Shown in pieces: positions 23,701-31,856 of a DNA stretch of 64,000 bases. How positions within the stretch are numbered: the first letter of the stretch is position 1; every line of letters starts with the position of its first letter. A model generated the notes under the pieces. The model saw nothing but the letters and a program-made list of their open reading frames with translations, was not told the origin of the DNA and did no database searches. The position numbers were made by a program, and so were the translations under genes. Source of the DNA: Marisa cornuarietis (taxonomy: Eukaryota; Mollusca; Gastropoda; Architaenioglossa; Ampullariidae); the NCBI GenBank assembly GCA_004794655.1, contig SMMW01000087.1:1302001-1366000 (forward strand). Reading direction: 5' to 3'.

Positions 23701-26475
23701 TGAGTGTGAATATGCGCTATAAAAATCTTCACTATTATTATTATTTCCCCATTTGTTCAAAATTAACTCTTCGTTGACGGCACGGTCAGGTTCATACAAT
23801 CGTGCCGCCATTCCCTTTTCCCGGAACGGTTACTCGCACCCGTTTGATTGCTTTAAATTTTTTTAGGCTCATTCCGCTGGTTTTTTGTCGAAAAAATTAA
23901 TCAGTTCGATTGTTGATTCATTTTCCTATCAAGTGATTTCCTTCTTATGACGTAAATTGTTACGTTTGATAGTAATTTTCTGCGTTTTTCCACGGTACCT
24001 GTCTTTCTGTTTACAAAATGGCTAGCAAATACCCGGGGTAGAAAGTTCGACCGGCAGCTTTGAAAATTTATATTTTTTAACCTACAGTAAAGACAACCAT
24101 CAGTAATACACCGTTTTAAAGAGCATTTTTAAAACATTCACTTGCTGTAAATTTTAAGATACATAGGTTTTGTCTTCGAGTACTAAAATCAAATGAAAGA
24201 TTATGACTGTACGCGTTTGAGAACGTTAGAAATTCGCCGGCCGGAAATTAACAAAAAAAATTATTTACACAATATTTACAGACATAAAGTACCAAATAAA
24301 CATGTTTTATTAGAATATACATTAGAATTGTAAAATTACTTACTATTTTCTTCTCCTTTGCGGTTGTTGAAGTAAAAATCCATGTCAAAGTGAGACACAA
24401 CAACGTGCTTTATTTCTCAAGATGGCGATCTTCGAAAAACTCTTTGTTCACCACGATATCTTTCACTTCCTGCGATTTCAAGGGAGGGAATCATGGTGGA
24501 CTATTTCCCAAGTGTTCTAGTAGTTTCTTCCCTTATGTTATATTCGTTTAGGCTTCTGAAACCTCTATCGGATTTCTTCTCGTTACTAATTATCATGGCA
24601 TTTTCTGATGGAAATACTTTAAAAGTGTGTTTTTAAGCAAACATAAGGTAAAGATGTTTCTTTTCTACACATGGTGATCTATCATTATCAATTTAAATTG
24701 TTCTTCTACCTTTTACAGTTAATTTTTTATGATTTTAAAAAAAGGGTAAATACATCTCGCTCCAAAGGGAAGGGAACCGTTGCTTAGCCTTCCGTCAACA
24801 AGGAGTTAAAACATTATTAGAGTAAATGTTAAAGGACAATGGCTACTAACCACTGGGGCAGTGAACTTAAATGCTTCACTGTGTCTAACACATGTTATGT
24901 GGAAGGCTGAGCCCAGCCCTCTCTTTGTTCTACCTCCCCTGATCAGTCAGGTTCTCATTTCTGATGGACAGCTGCTGGTGAGGCAGAGGGAGTTCTCTAG
25001 GCCCACCATTCTTCACTGATTTCTCTTCAACTCTCTGTTATAGAATCAGGTTTTCTATTTTCTAATTAAGAACTTTTACACCTCATGGCAAGCTTATTTG
25101 ATCGTACGTCTTACCATGGCCAAGCTCAGTCTGCGCATATGTGCCAACCATACGAAACGACTGAGCAAGTGGAAGCCACTTTTCTTTCTGTTCATCACTG
25201 GCCAGACGATTGATGGTGTCTGTGAACATGGAGTTATGTAGATTGAAGCCTGTTGCCTCATGAGGATTCACCGCCCTGCAGAAAGTGATTAAACAAGACA
25301 ATCCTTAGTCACATTAGTGAAACAACTTCCAGTTTTTATTTAAACTGTACTGTTGTCACTCAGATTTGATTAAATGGGTATAACAAATGGGAAGACACTG
25401 CCTGTAAATTACAGTATAATGAGACTAAATATTCTAATATAGGCACTAACAACGTCAAGTACACTACTAATAGGCAATAGATTTAAGACCATAATCATTT
25501 TCATCTAAGAAGTCTTTGCAAAATATGATACAAGTACACTAAACATGCATTCGCATTCGCATGCGCACACACACACACACAATGTATTTTTGTATATACA
25601 TAATCTTAAATTTGAAAAGTGAGAAACAGAATAAAAACAAAATTGCAACAGAGCCAGACAAGGATCATAAAATGCCCAATATCATACTCAGTAAATATCA
25701 TCCTTTCCACTGGTGACTTCAGACCAAGTTTCTTCCCCATAGTTATGGCGTATGCAGCCTTTTGCAATCCACTTTCATACTGCTCCTCCCGAGACAAGGT
25801 AGCATACTGCTTCAGCTTCAGTTTGGCCACATCTTGTATTGCTACATTTTCTGAAAACAAAAGCACGATTCATTTTTTTTTTTTTGGCGGTGGGTGGGTG
25901 GGTATATAATGACTACTTTGGGAGGACTCATTATGCAATGAGATAAGTTGTTATAGACGCCATTACATATAACCCGACACTGGAAAAGCCTTAATCTCAC
26001 TATCCCTAAGCCAACCCCCTAACCCTAACTCTGCTAATTTTATTCGCTCATACTTCACCTCCGCACAGCTTCATTTACTACCAGTTTGTAAAGTGTCATG
26101 GCGTCCTGAGCCCTCCTAACAAAACCGTAGCTTACTTTCTCTTAAAGATTTGAAATACATGTTCTTCAAGAGTGTATGCCCTCAAACCCCAACATTTTGA
26201 TGTTCACACTTTTCGGATATGAAGATGTAGCAGTAGCAGACGACACTGTCCAACAACAGTTCGCAAATGAACTTTGACCGAGCAGACTCCTCGATATTCA
26301 CAATCAATTTAACTTCATTTGGAACTAGCTAAACTAGAAACTTACGTAAATATCTTTTCCTTTTAGTCCACTCAGGTCCATTGTATATAAAATACGTCAG
26401 GTCCTCTGAATTAAAGGTAGCATTTTGTCTTTCCGCTGCCAAGTCAGGATTAACTGTAGTCTGCTGTACCGCCAT
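8731..26475 (-). CDS. ACOX1: Peroxisomal acyl-CoA oxidase, ACOX1-like, copy 1 (14 exons, 672 aa)
   Basis: Flavoenzyme of peroxisomal fatty-acid beta-oxidation: oxidises acyl-CoA to trans-2-enoyl-CoA and passes electrons to O2, giving H2O2. Minus-strand exons: 26346-26475, 25688-25850, 25115-25275, 22641-22748, 21957-22076, 21475-21590, 20257-20426, 19431-19593, 17672-17862, 12107-12259, 11489-11594, 11144-11284, 9105-9311, 8731-8820. Phases are continuous (2019 nt with stop), near the usual 660 aa. The N-terminus has the family pattern [23 protein letters not shown] (about 143-152) is the flavin-contacting loop. [12 protein letters not shown] and CTYEGENT (catalytic base, about Glu429) are intact, as is [14 protein letters not shown] near the end. 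The C-terminus SRL is a PTS1 peroxisomal import signal. Intron 6 starts GC (AAG|GCAAGT), and the exon 8 donor (CAG|GTGCAC) adjoins a LINE fragment. Start: first ATG, matching copy 2. No break is visible. Confidence 0.93.
9780..10500 (+). mobile_element. 3' remnant of a non-LTR retrotransposon
   Basis: The open frame at about 10099-10299 contains [12 protein letters not shown] followed by a C-x1-C-x7-H-x4-C knuckle ([16 protein letters not shown]). That knuckle is typical of the C-terminal end of the ORF2 protein in I/R1/Jockey-type LINEs. A further downstream stretch, then a run of about twelve A at 10477-10488, suggests the old 3' end. The upstream part is degenerate and its left limit is not resolved. 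It lies in intron 12 of ACOX copy 1, opposite in orientation to the gene. Confidence 0.5.
10532..10757. repeat. Degenerate minisatellite, about three units of 66-87 bp
   Basis: Units begin at about 10535 (ACCACCACGGCAGACGTGG), 10621 (ACCACCCATGCAAACTTGG) and 10687 (ACCACCCAGGCAGACTTGG). Each continues to GGC(A)AGGCCT-like and AGAGGGCA motifs. The first unit contains a (CAG)n-like run. It sits directly after the LINE 3' remnant and may be part of its tail region. Confidence 0.65.
10860..10925 (+). repeat. SINE-like 3' tail fragment
   Basis: GTGCAAAATCACTGAGAGG followed by GTGGAAGCACTTT and an AACAACAACA run resembles the end of the element at 26863-26930 (GTGCCAAATCACCTCAAAG, GTGGAAGCACTTT, then a CCAACC run). 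This suggests a shared short interspersed repeat tail. Confidence 0.4.
12692..12866 (-). repeat. tRNA-derived SINE, copy 2
   Basis: Same body and head order as the copy at 2411: GTGTTTTACACTGAGCCAGC at the left, and a degenerate tRNA-like head ending TGTTGTGCCACTGG at the right. The A-box is decayed (AACAGTTAGCATTTG on the minus strand). The hAT-like element starting at 12869 adjoins its head end. Confidence 0.7.
12869..15941. mobile_element. hAT-like non-autonomous element (candidate)
   Basis: The left end reads CAGGGCCGATTCTACC, and shortly after it a GGCGAACTAGGC...GCCTAGGGCGC motif. The right end, read inward, starts CAGGGCTGATGCAAGG and carries CACCCTAGG. CAGGGC ends with a nearby CCTAGG are common in invertebrate hAT elements. 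Flanking octamers (ACTGGACC, ACCTGACT) agree at only five of eight positions, so the target-site duplication is weak. The interior has no transposase I can recognise. It sits in intron 9 of ACOX copy 1. Confidence 0.4.
12945..13515. repeat. Two diverged tandem units of about 292 bp
   Basis: The block starting with a T run, GATGAATAATGTTAGGA (about 12951) and ending in a G-rich tract (GGATGGGGAAGGGGC) recurs from about 13239. The AATGTTAGGA landmarks are at 12971 and 13263, giving a period of 292. Both units also share CAGGACATCTTT and GTGACCAGCTAA. The pair lies just inside the left end of the hAT-like element. Confidence 0.8.
16021..16140 (-). repeat. tRNA-derived SINE, copy 3, head missing
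   Basis: It matches the SINE body (GGTGTTTTACACTAAGCCAG through GTGCCCGAGATGAGAGC) but stops before the tRNA-like head, so on the minus strand it is 5'-truncated. Confidence 0.65.
16900..17345 (+). mobile_element. CR1/L2-like LINE reverse-transcriptase remnant
   Basis: The translation contains [18 protein letters not shown], the region just before the RT domain in CR1/L2-type LINEs. After a frameshift it shows SSLDDDKLN and then [15 protein letters not shown] residues in shifting frames. Several stops and frameshifts make it inactive. It lies in intron 9 of ACOX copy 1, opposite to the gene. Confidence 0.55.
17918..17975 (-). repeat. LINE 3' tail fragment
   Basis: On the minus strand: AAAACGCTTTGAG, GTGCTATATAAATGTTCATC, then (ATT)n. 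This is the same style of 3' end (GCGCTATAAA, ATCTTCA, TTATTATT) as the LINE copies at 19128 and 23690. It is too short to classify further. Confidence 0.45.
18165..19029. mobile_element. 865-bp TIR element with TA target duplication (Tc1/mariner-type candidate)
   Basis: The left end CAGTAAAACCTCCCTATTAA and the inverted right end GAGTAAAACCTCTTTATTAA match at 17 of 20 positions, and TA flanks each end. A 38-bp motif recurs inside it at about 18477, 18543 and 18860. No transposase frame is present, so it is a non-autonomous element. It lies in intron 8 of ACOX copy 1. The TA duplication suggests Tc1/mariner, but the superfamily is an inference. Confidence 0.65.
19125..19430 (-). mobile_element. 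5'-truncated CR1/L2-like LINE touching ACOX exon 8
   Basis: Minus-strand sequence from 19430 down reads [18 protein letters not shown], the last residues of the LINE ORF2. A 3' UTR follows, colinear with the copy at 23463-23750: AGTCCACACAATGCTAG, AGTACTGTCGTTT, TTTTAAGCGCTAAGAGCATG, GCGCTATAAAAATCTTCA, (TTA)n. Its 5' edge coincides with the end of exon 8, so the exon 8 donor GTGCAC lies at or inside the LINE. Confidence 0.7.
20427..21474 (-). other. GC-AG intron (intron 6 of ACOX copy 1)
   Basis: Exon 6 must end at 21475 to match the 116-base exon in copy 2 and keep phase 0. The junction reads AAG|GCAAGT, the consensus of the minor GC-AG class; the acceptor is TTTTGTAG. The nearest downstream GT would add four bases and shift the frame. 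Copy 2 has an ordinary GT here (CTCAG|GTGAGC). Confidence 0.88.
22869..23750 (+). mobile_element. 3' part of a CR1/L2-like LINE
   Basis: Frame one (22869-23070) gives [13 protein letters not shown] and [20 protein letters not shown], the RT palm-to-thumb region of CR1/L2-type LINEs. An internal deletion and frameshift near 23090-23200 lead to frame two, which ends with [15 protein letters not shown] and [15 protein letters not shown]. The 3' UTR finishes with GCGCTATAAAAATCTTCA and (ATT)n. It lies in intron 3 of ACOX copy 1, opposite to the gene. Confidence 0.8.
23763..24809. mobile_element. TTAA-flanked MITE, copy 1 (1047 bp, piggyBac-like ends)
   Basis: It is bounded by TTAA on both sides. 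The left end TTAACTCTTCGTTGACGG and inverted right end TTAACTCCTTGTTGACGG agree at 16 of 18 positions. The interior matches the copy at 61748-62786 over most of its length. There is no long open frame. TTAA target choice is typical of piggyBac, and also of some other superfamilies. It lies in intron 3 of ACOX copy 1, 12 bases after the LINE tail. Confidence 0.8.
25555..25582. repeat. (CA)n microsatellite
   Basis: Short GCATGCGCACACACACACAC run in intron 2 of ACOX copy 1. Confidence 0.8.
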
Positions 26476-26704
26476 GTTCACTTTGACACTAGAGTTACCT
26501 TACTTTGAAAACTAGAAGCAAGCGCGACGTAATCTACGTCTACGGCTGATATTACGGCGGACGTAAACGAAGGTCCGTGAATGGCTTATATAGTTTATAT
26601 AGTTCAGCCTTATCCGTTTCACCAACCCACCCCTGAACCTTCCTTCCTTACTGAGATCACTTAAACTGTTTTGCGTGCGCATGCACGCATCCATGTAACT
26701 ATAG

Positions 26705-26932
26705 CAGGGCCGCCGAGAGCCAACGGTTAGAACACTCGATCGCTTGTCCCCAATGCAGGGTTCAGATCTCGTCTTGGGACACTCTCTGTACGTGACACCA
26801 GGGCTGGGCGTTAGGTTTTTTTTTTTTTTGCGTACTCCGGTTTCCTCCCTCACCCTCTCTAGTGCCAAATCACCTCAAAGTGGAAGCACTTTAAAATCCT
26901 ACTAAAAAAAAAACAACCAACCAACCAGCCGA
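26705..26932 (+). repeat. Second tRNA-like SINE type
   Basis: Plus-strand AGAGCCAACGGTTAGAACAC resembles a Pol III A box. GGGTTCAGATCTCG about 30 bases later resembles a B box. After a T run at 26816-26830 comes TCCGGTTTCCTCC and the tail GTGCCAAATCACC, GTGGAAGCACTTTAAAATCC, ending in an A run and (CAAC)n. It starts about 230 bases upstream of the start codon of ACOX copy 1. Confidence 0.55.
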
Positions 26933-27570
26933 GCATGCACGAGCCCCATGGCAGACAACTTTTCCAGGACCATTGTAACAAAACAAAACAAAACAAAAAA
27001 CACCAAAAAACAGAAGGAAGAAAAAAATCCACTGACCAAGGCCGGGTCGATCCTTTAATTCACAGTCGCAGGCCCGGGTACAGCAACCCCCCCTCCCCCA
27101 CTCTCGTCAGGCCCGTAACTAAGTATACATGTATATGTGTAGACGTGTTAGCCACTATTAAAAGAATACATATGTCATATATTGAGGGTACACAAGGCAT
27201 GGCGAACAGTCCTTGTTTTAAATAATCCATGCATGCAGTTGCTGTTACATACGTACTTTCTCAGTACGCACGACCTTAATAAGAACCGGAGTTCCTTAAC
27301 AGCTGGCAGTGTATGTGTTAGCAGTTATATCCCTTATAATTATGTTCATTCAAATGTACTTTTTTCGCTGTATGTGCACTCTTCCTCTGCTATGAACACG
27401 TGGCGTACCGATCGAAGGATATGTTGCAGAAGTGGACAGCAGCCTTCAGGCGTTACAAGATTTGCCCCAATATTCTCAGTTGTACGTTAATTGTTATCGA
27501 GCGATGTATTGCTGAAATGCAGATGATACAATCAACATGCTGAAACCGAAACATGTGATAGGGGGGAGGG

Positions 27571-27750
27571 AGGAATTTGTGCTTTACGCCGATCGAGCCA
27601 GCAAGGCTATATCACGGCAAGGCAGCCAGCCCTGTAAACAGATGCCATATGCAGAGAAAGAACAGCGTTACCGAGACATGCAAGATCTGAACCCAGGACA
27701 GCCAACCTTCACTGTATTGGTGACAGGTGCTAACCGTTACGCCACCAGCT
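27571..27750 (-). repeat. tRNA-derived SINE, copy 4
   Basis: Near full-length member of the family at 2411. The body starts GTGCTTTACGCCGA at the left; on the minus strand the tRNA-like head reads GGCGTAACGGTTAGCACC with a B-box-like GGGTTCAGATC. It lies between the two ACOX genes. Confidence 0.75.
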
Positions 27751-28445
27751 AGTGACAGAATTGAAACCATGTGACAATGATCACTCCTGATCCTTACCTG
27801 CCAATTTTTCATTGTTTAGAATTGGGTATGTTGTATAGCTCACCACTCGCACTCACATCATATGGCCTTGGATATTTCATTACTAATTCAACGTCAGATT
27901 CAAGTATTTTGGTCGATCAGTTTTTTTCTGCCACATGTCAGATTAGTTCTCAGTGGAATACTCAAATAGTCTATGCCCTTGTACATCATATCAAATCTTA
28001 TGTCCCCTCCAGAGTCCTAGGAAGATGTTCGGCTTTGTGGGGGCTTTATGTTGACAGTGAACAGCGTTCACGTCATGCCTCATCTATATCCTTTTTTTTA
28101 AATCTGGTTCCCATGCCATTGCACTACCTTTTCTCTTGATGTCTTGATGATCTTTTCGACAAACGTCAGAGACTTCAGAAATTGGGTGCTAAAAGACATG
28201 AACTGTATGCCTGTGCAGACAGATGTTGATCACAAATGTCGCTGATCCTTCACCATTCGTTTTCTCAAAAACTTCCTGCATTCATGACAGTCTACACACC
28301 CTTCAAGCAATTTATTTCTTTCTCCGATGACCGCGTCCTAAGCAAACCAAACATATGTCATAAATGCATTAGCAGGAGGCTTAATTCATAACGCTTCCCT
28401 GATACGTTAAATCATGTTCTTATAATCTTTGTTACATAATTCTTA

Positions 28446-28632
28446 CTAGACAGTGCACTGGGACACTGGGAAAGAAACGTGTATGAGGCTTTGAATAACT
28501 ATATGCCTTGTAAAGCAAGCTTAACGAGAAACAGGTGAAAAACACAAAGTATTCTTCCACACTCCCCTTTAACTCATACACTAAATCGAAATTATTATTA
28601 TTTTTAACAGGAATTTGGTAACAAATATATGT
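28446..28632 (+). pseudogene. Partial ACOX exon 13 plus intron 13 (genomic pseudo-exon)
   Basis: The segment matches the second half of exon 13 of ACOX copy 2 and continues colinearly into its intron. Shared landmarks are CTAGACAGTGCACTGGGAC, CGTGTATGAGGCTTTG, AAGCAAGCTTAA, GAGAAACAGGTGAA and then AGGAATTTGGTAAC against AGGAGTTTGGTAAC. Indels break the reading frame. Because intron sequence is included, it arose by DNA duplication, not from mRNA. It ends where the (ATG)n tail of the minus-strand RTE begins. Confidence 0.88.
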
Positions 28633-29429
28633 TTTCATCATCATCATCATTCCTTGTTACTCCTCGAGGAGCATATATAGGGTCAACACCTCGCCAGTGA
28701 ACCCGTTTTTGGGCAGCTCCCCTCTTAGTTGGGCCCATGTGGTTCTGGCATCCTTTGCCTTGCTCTCTACTGAACTTTTCCAAGTCTGTTTTGGCCTCCC
28801 AACTCTCCTCTTCCCCTGAGGGTTCCAGTCAAGTGCCTGCCTGGCAATAGTGTCAGCTGGTTTGCGCAGGGTGTGTCCTATCCAGCCCCACTTGTGCTTT
28901 TTGGTGTCTTGACCAGTGGCATTCTGGTTAGTTTTTTTTCCCACAGGCTGTTATTGGCCGCGGAGATCTTTTCAGGCCGTCTTATTCCCAAAATATGGCG
29001 AAAACATTTGTTGGTAAAGGTCTGGAGCTTGTTGTTGATGGTGTTTGTCACTCTCCAGGTTTCAGAGCTATACACTAGAACTGCCTTCACATTGGTGTTG
29101 AAGATGCAGGTCTTAGTGCGGAGGGATAATGCTCGTGAGTTCGAGATGGAGCGTAGGCTGTTAAAAGCATGCCTGGCCTTAATTGTTTATGCGGCTTCCG
29201 ATGTCGTCGTCTGCTCCACCCGTCCACCGTCCTTGCTGACGATGCTCCCCAGATATGCGAAGCGGTCTGTTTCTAGGGTCTCTCCTAGTAGATAGATTGG
29301 AAGTTCCTGCATGCTTGTTAATTTTTATCACTTCGGTCTTCCTTCTGTTGATCTTTAAGCCGGTCTTCTCTGCTTCCTCGATCTGATAGCTTACTCAGTT
29401 TGGTTTGTGCATGCTGCTGCCGATGAGAC

Positions 29430-30342
29430 TGTCGCGTGCACTCTACAGTGACTTTCAGACAAGATCATAACAAACAAATAGTTAAATTTAAAGATAAATA
29501 TAATTGAAAAGAAGAAATAATAATTAATAATAAATAATAAAATCTAAATTCAAAGTAAACACCCAAACACAGTCAGAAATTCAATGTTCATTTATAGTTC
29601 CATCAAATCCAATATCCCCTTCACAGTCCTCCCAAAACTATATAGTCTCTCTAGAAGAAAACACAACACAAAGCACACACCACAGTCTCTGGTCCTGGCG
29701 CTGTCCTTGCCGAATTCAGGTACTTCCCAATCCTAACTGCCGACGGACACGCAGTTGATATCCAGATGAACGAATAAAAAGAAGCTTAAAAAAAAAAACC
29801 TAGACAGAAAATAACCATCTTTAACCCACAATATATCAATGTCTAAACATTCCCCCCACAACAATAACATACATTCATCTATTTATCGCATACAAATAAT
29901 TATATAATCACTCTCTCAAACTCCACCATTTTAAAACAGAAATTGACATAGACATACACTCACCTCAACATGTTCACATGACAGATTTTACTCTCAAGTC
30001 TGGTCAGGACTTGCTACACAAACCAAGTCGGGTCAGGACTTACTACACAAACCAAGTCTGGTCAAGACTTGTACTCGAAGTCTGGTCAAGACTTTCTAAC
30101 ACGCCGAGGAGACCGTCACGTTTCCCCGCACCCATCAAGGAGGAGACCAGCACACGAATAAAAGTACACAAAACGCTCTTTTCATTGTTCTCGATTCCTT
30201 CCATCCTATCCTCTCAACAGCACTTAATTAAGCTGTCAGCCATCACAGGACTCGCACACCGATCGCTAACCTTCAGCACCTTACCCTTCCTTCCCCATTT
30301 CCCATCCCTTTCTCAGTTAAAAAAAAAAACATGTTTGTGACA
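29430..30342. mobile_element. Solo LTR (913 bp) with 5-bp target duplication GAGAC
   Basis: It begins TGTCGCGTGCAC and ends TTTGTGACA, so it has TG...CA ends and a short TGTC/GACA inverted repeat. GAGAC is duplicated at 29425-29429 and 30343-30347. Removing the insert rejoins the RTE sequence without a gap. There is no internal coding region, as expected after recombination between two LTRs. A 29-bp motif is repeated inside at about 29995-30090. The parental family (Gypsy or other) cannot be told from the LTR alone. Confidence 0.82.
29995..30092. repeat. 29-bp tandem motif, about 3.5 copies, inside the LTR
   Basis: The unit is like CAAGTCTGGTCAGGACTTGC followed by TACACAAAC. It occurs three times with small changes, then as a partial fourth copy. 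Such arrays inside LTRs are often enhancer-type repeats; that role is inference. Confidence 0.75.
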
Positions 30343-30909
30343 GAGACTAATGTCATATGCAAAGTCCAGGTCCTCTAGCTGTTTGATGAAAGTCCACTGG
30401 ATACTGTTGTTGTCTTAGGTTGTCTTACGCATAATCCAATCTATGCATGACCATCAGGAAGATTGTCGGCGATAATATGCAGCCCTGTCTTACGCCAGTC
30501 TTCATTACAAAAAGTTTAGTGAGTTTGCTGTTATGGATAACTTGCCAGGACGAGTATTCATACAACCTCTGGATGATGCTTATGAATTTAGGTGGAATAC
30601 CATAATGGTTCATCAGCCTCCAGATGACGTCCCTGTCTACACTGTCGAAGGCCTTCTCAAAATCCACAAAAGTTACATAAAGGAAGGATTGCCATTCGAT
30701 AGACTGTTCTATGATGATACGGAGGGTTGCAATGTGGTCAGTGCATGACTTATCCTGGCGAAACCCTGCTTGTTCTGGTGTCAGTCTCTTGCCTAGTGCC
30801 TTCTTCAGTCTCTCTAGTATTATCCTTGTAAGGACATTGCTGGGGATTCCAAGACTGAAAGACTGTTTCGCCCAGAACTGGCACTCTGGAGAACAGTTCA
30901 CGCTTAGAA

Positions 30910-31310
30910 GTGTATGCATCATATAAAAGCTATCTTCAGCATGAGCAATACATTGACCTATACCAACTGAAATGTTTTAAAGTAGCTTATATCCACTTTA
31001 GATTTGGAATGTTTGTTATCACAGCACATAAGCTTCGATACAGAAGTGATGTGGCCCCTCGAGACGTGGCATATGCCCTGTGTAGAGTAGAAATAGAGGA
31101 TGTTAAGCTCATGTGCTTTTTTTCTGCAAAGCATATTCCCAAATCAGAAAACAAGTCCCAGCACTGCAAGATGTGGACCCTACAGACCCAAACAGTGTGT
31201 CACAGGTCATGGGAGACACCTCTGATGAAGCCATTAGGCAGATTTCACATTTTCTATTTAGAGTTTTTAAATTGCATGATACTGTTTTTAAACAAGATGT
31301 GCAGAAATAA
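30910..31310 (+). pseudogene. Orphan protein-like frame, probable frameshifted remnant
   Basis: One frame gives KCFKVAYIHFRFGMFVITAH, LRYRSDVAPRDVAYALC and VEIEDVKLMCFFSAKHIP. Near 31150-31170 the coding-like signal passes to another frame: VPALQDVDPTDPNSVSQVMG, then DEAIRQISHFLFRVFKLHD, ending at TAA 31308-31310. The composition is protein-like in both parts and there is no clear splice site between them. That suggests a retrocopied or decayed gene end with a single frameshift. I do not recognise the family. It starts where the RTE remnant stops. Confidence 0.35.
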
Positions 31311-31856
31311 TATTGCCATACAAGAATGATGTTTTTGTGGGTACATGACAATGGTATTTAGACCACTGTATTTATATATTGAGATACTACATATTTTCAA
31401 AATCTTAAATTGTTAATGACCTGATGTACTTTTTCAATATTAATGACTTACAAACATATACACTCTTGTCTAATGAAGATCAAGAAAAACTATGTGAACT
31501 TGGGACTGAATTCCGTTGTCTCTTCTAAAACTAATTGATGAATCCCTGCATACTCATACATTATGTAGGTCAATGGATCCATTCCCTAGCAGCACAGAAT
31601 GGCGAAAATGCATGGATATAGATCCCCTATACTTTCTATGGGACCCATAATATTTTTCTACATTCTATATGCTGCTAGGGTTACTGTTGGTGACATATAT
31701 GATGTTCTCACGGACGTGTATAGGTTGGTGATGCACCTTTATTGGCTGACCTCGGCTATCTCGAGCTGCTATACACACTCAAGGGAAATCACCGACAAGC
31801 TGATAAACGCCTTCGTTACTCCATCCAGATACCTTCATAACCACTGCTATTGCAGT

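Larger units (their letters stand above)
28633..30860 (-). mobile_element. 5'-truncated RTE-type LINE, interrupted by a solo LTR
   Basis: Minus-strand RT sequence starts near 30855 (IPSNVLTRIILERLKKALG) and continues EQAGFRQDKSCTDHIATLR, FVDFEKAFDSVDRDVIW and TGVRQGCILSP. The catalytic FADD box is altered to FAYD (about 30360). After the inserted LTR (29430-30342) it resumes with SSETWRVTNTINNK and GWIGHTLRKPADTIARQALD. It ends with a (TGA)n-type tail at 28633-28650. The endonuclease half is absent, and frameshifts and the damaged RT box make it inactive. Confidence 0.85.
26476..31856. other. Head-to-head spacer between the two ACOX genes
   Basis: Only 5.4 kb separates the two start codons. 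The spacer holds two SINEs, a broken RTE with a nested solo LTR, a pseudo-exon of ACOX, and an orphan protein-like frame. Both promoters must lie here, close to 26476-26700 and 31560-31856. I see no shared bidirectional core. The stretch 27760-28440 holds nothing I can identify. Confidence 0.6.

Noticed and set aside
31113..31310. A separate small gene starting at 31113
   Set aside because: The start would be GTG, and the preceding sequence is coding-like in another frame. A frameshifted remnant is more likely.
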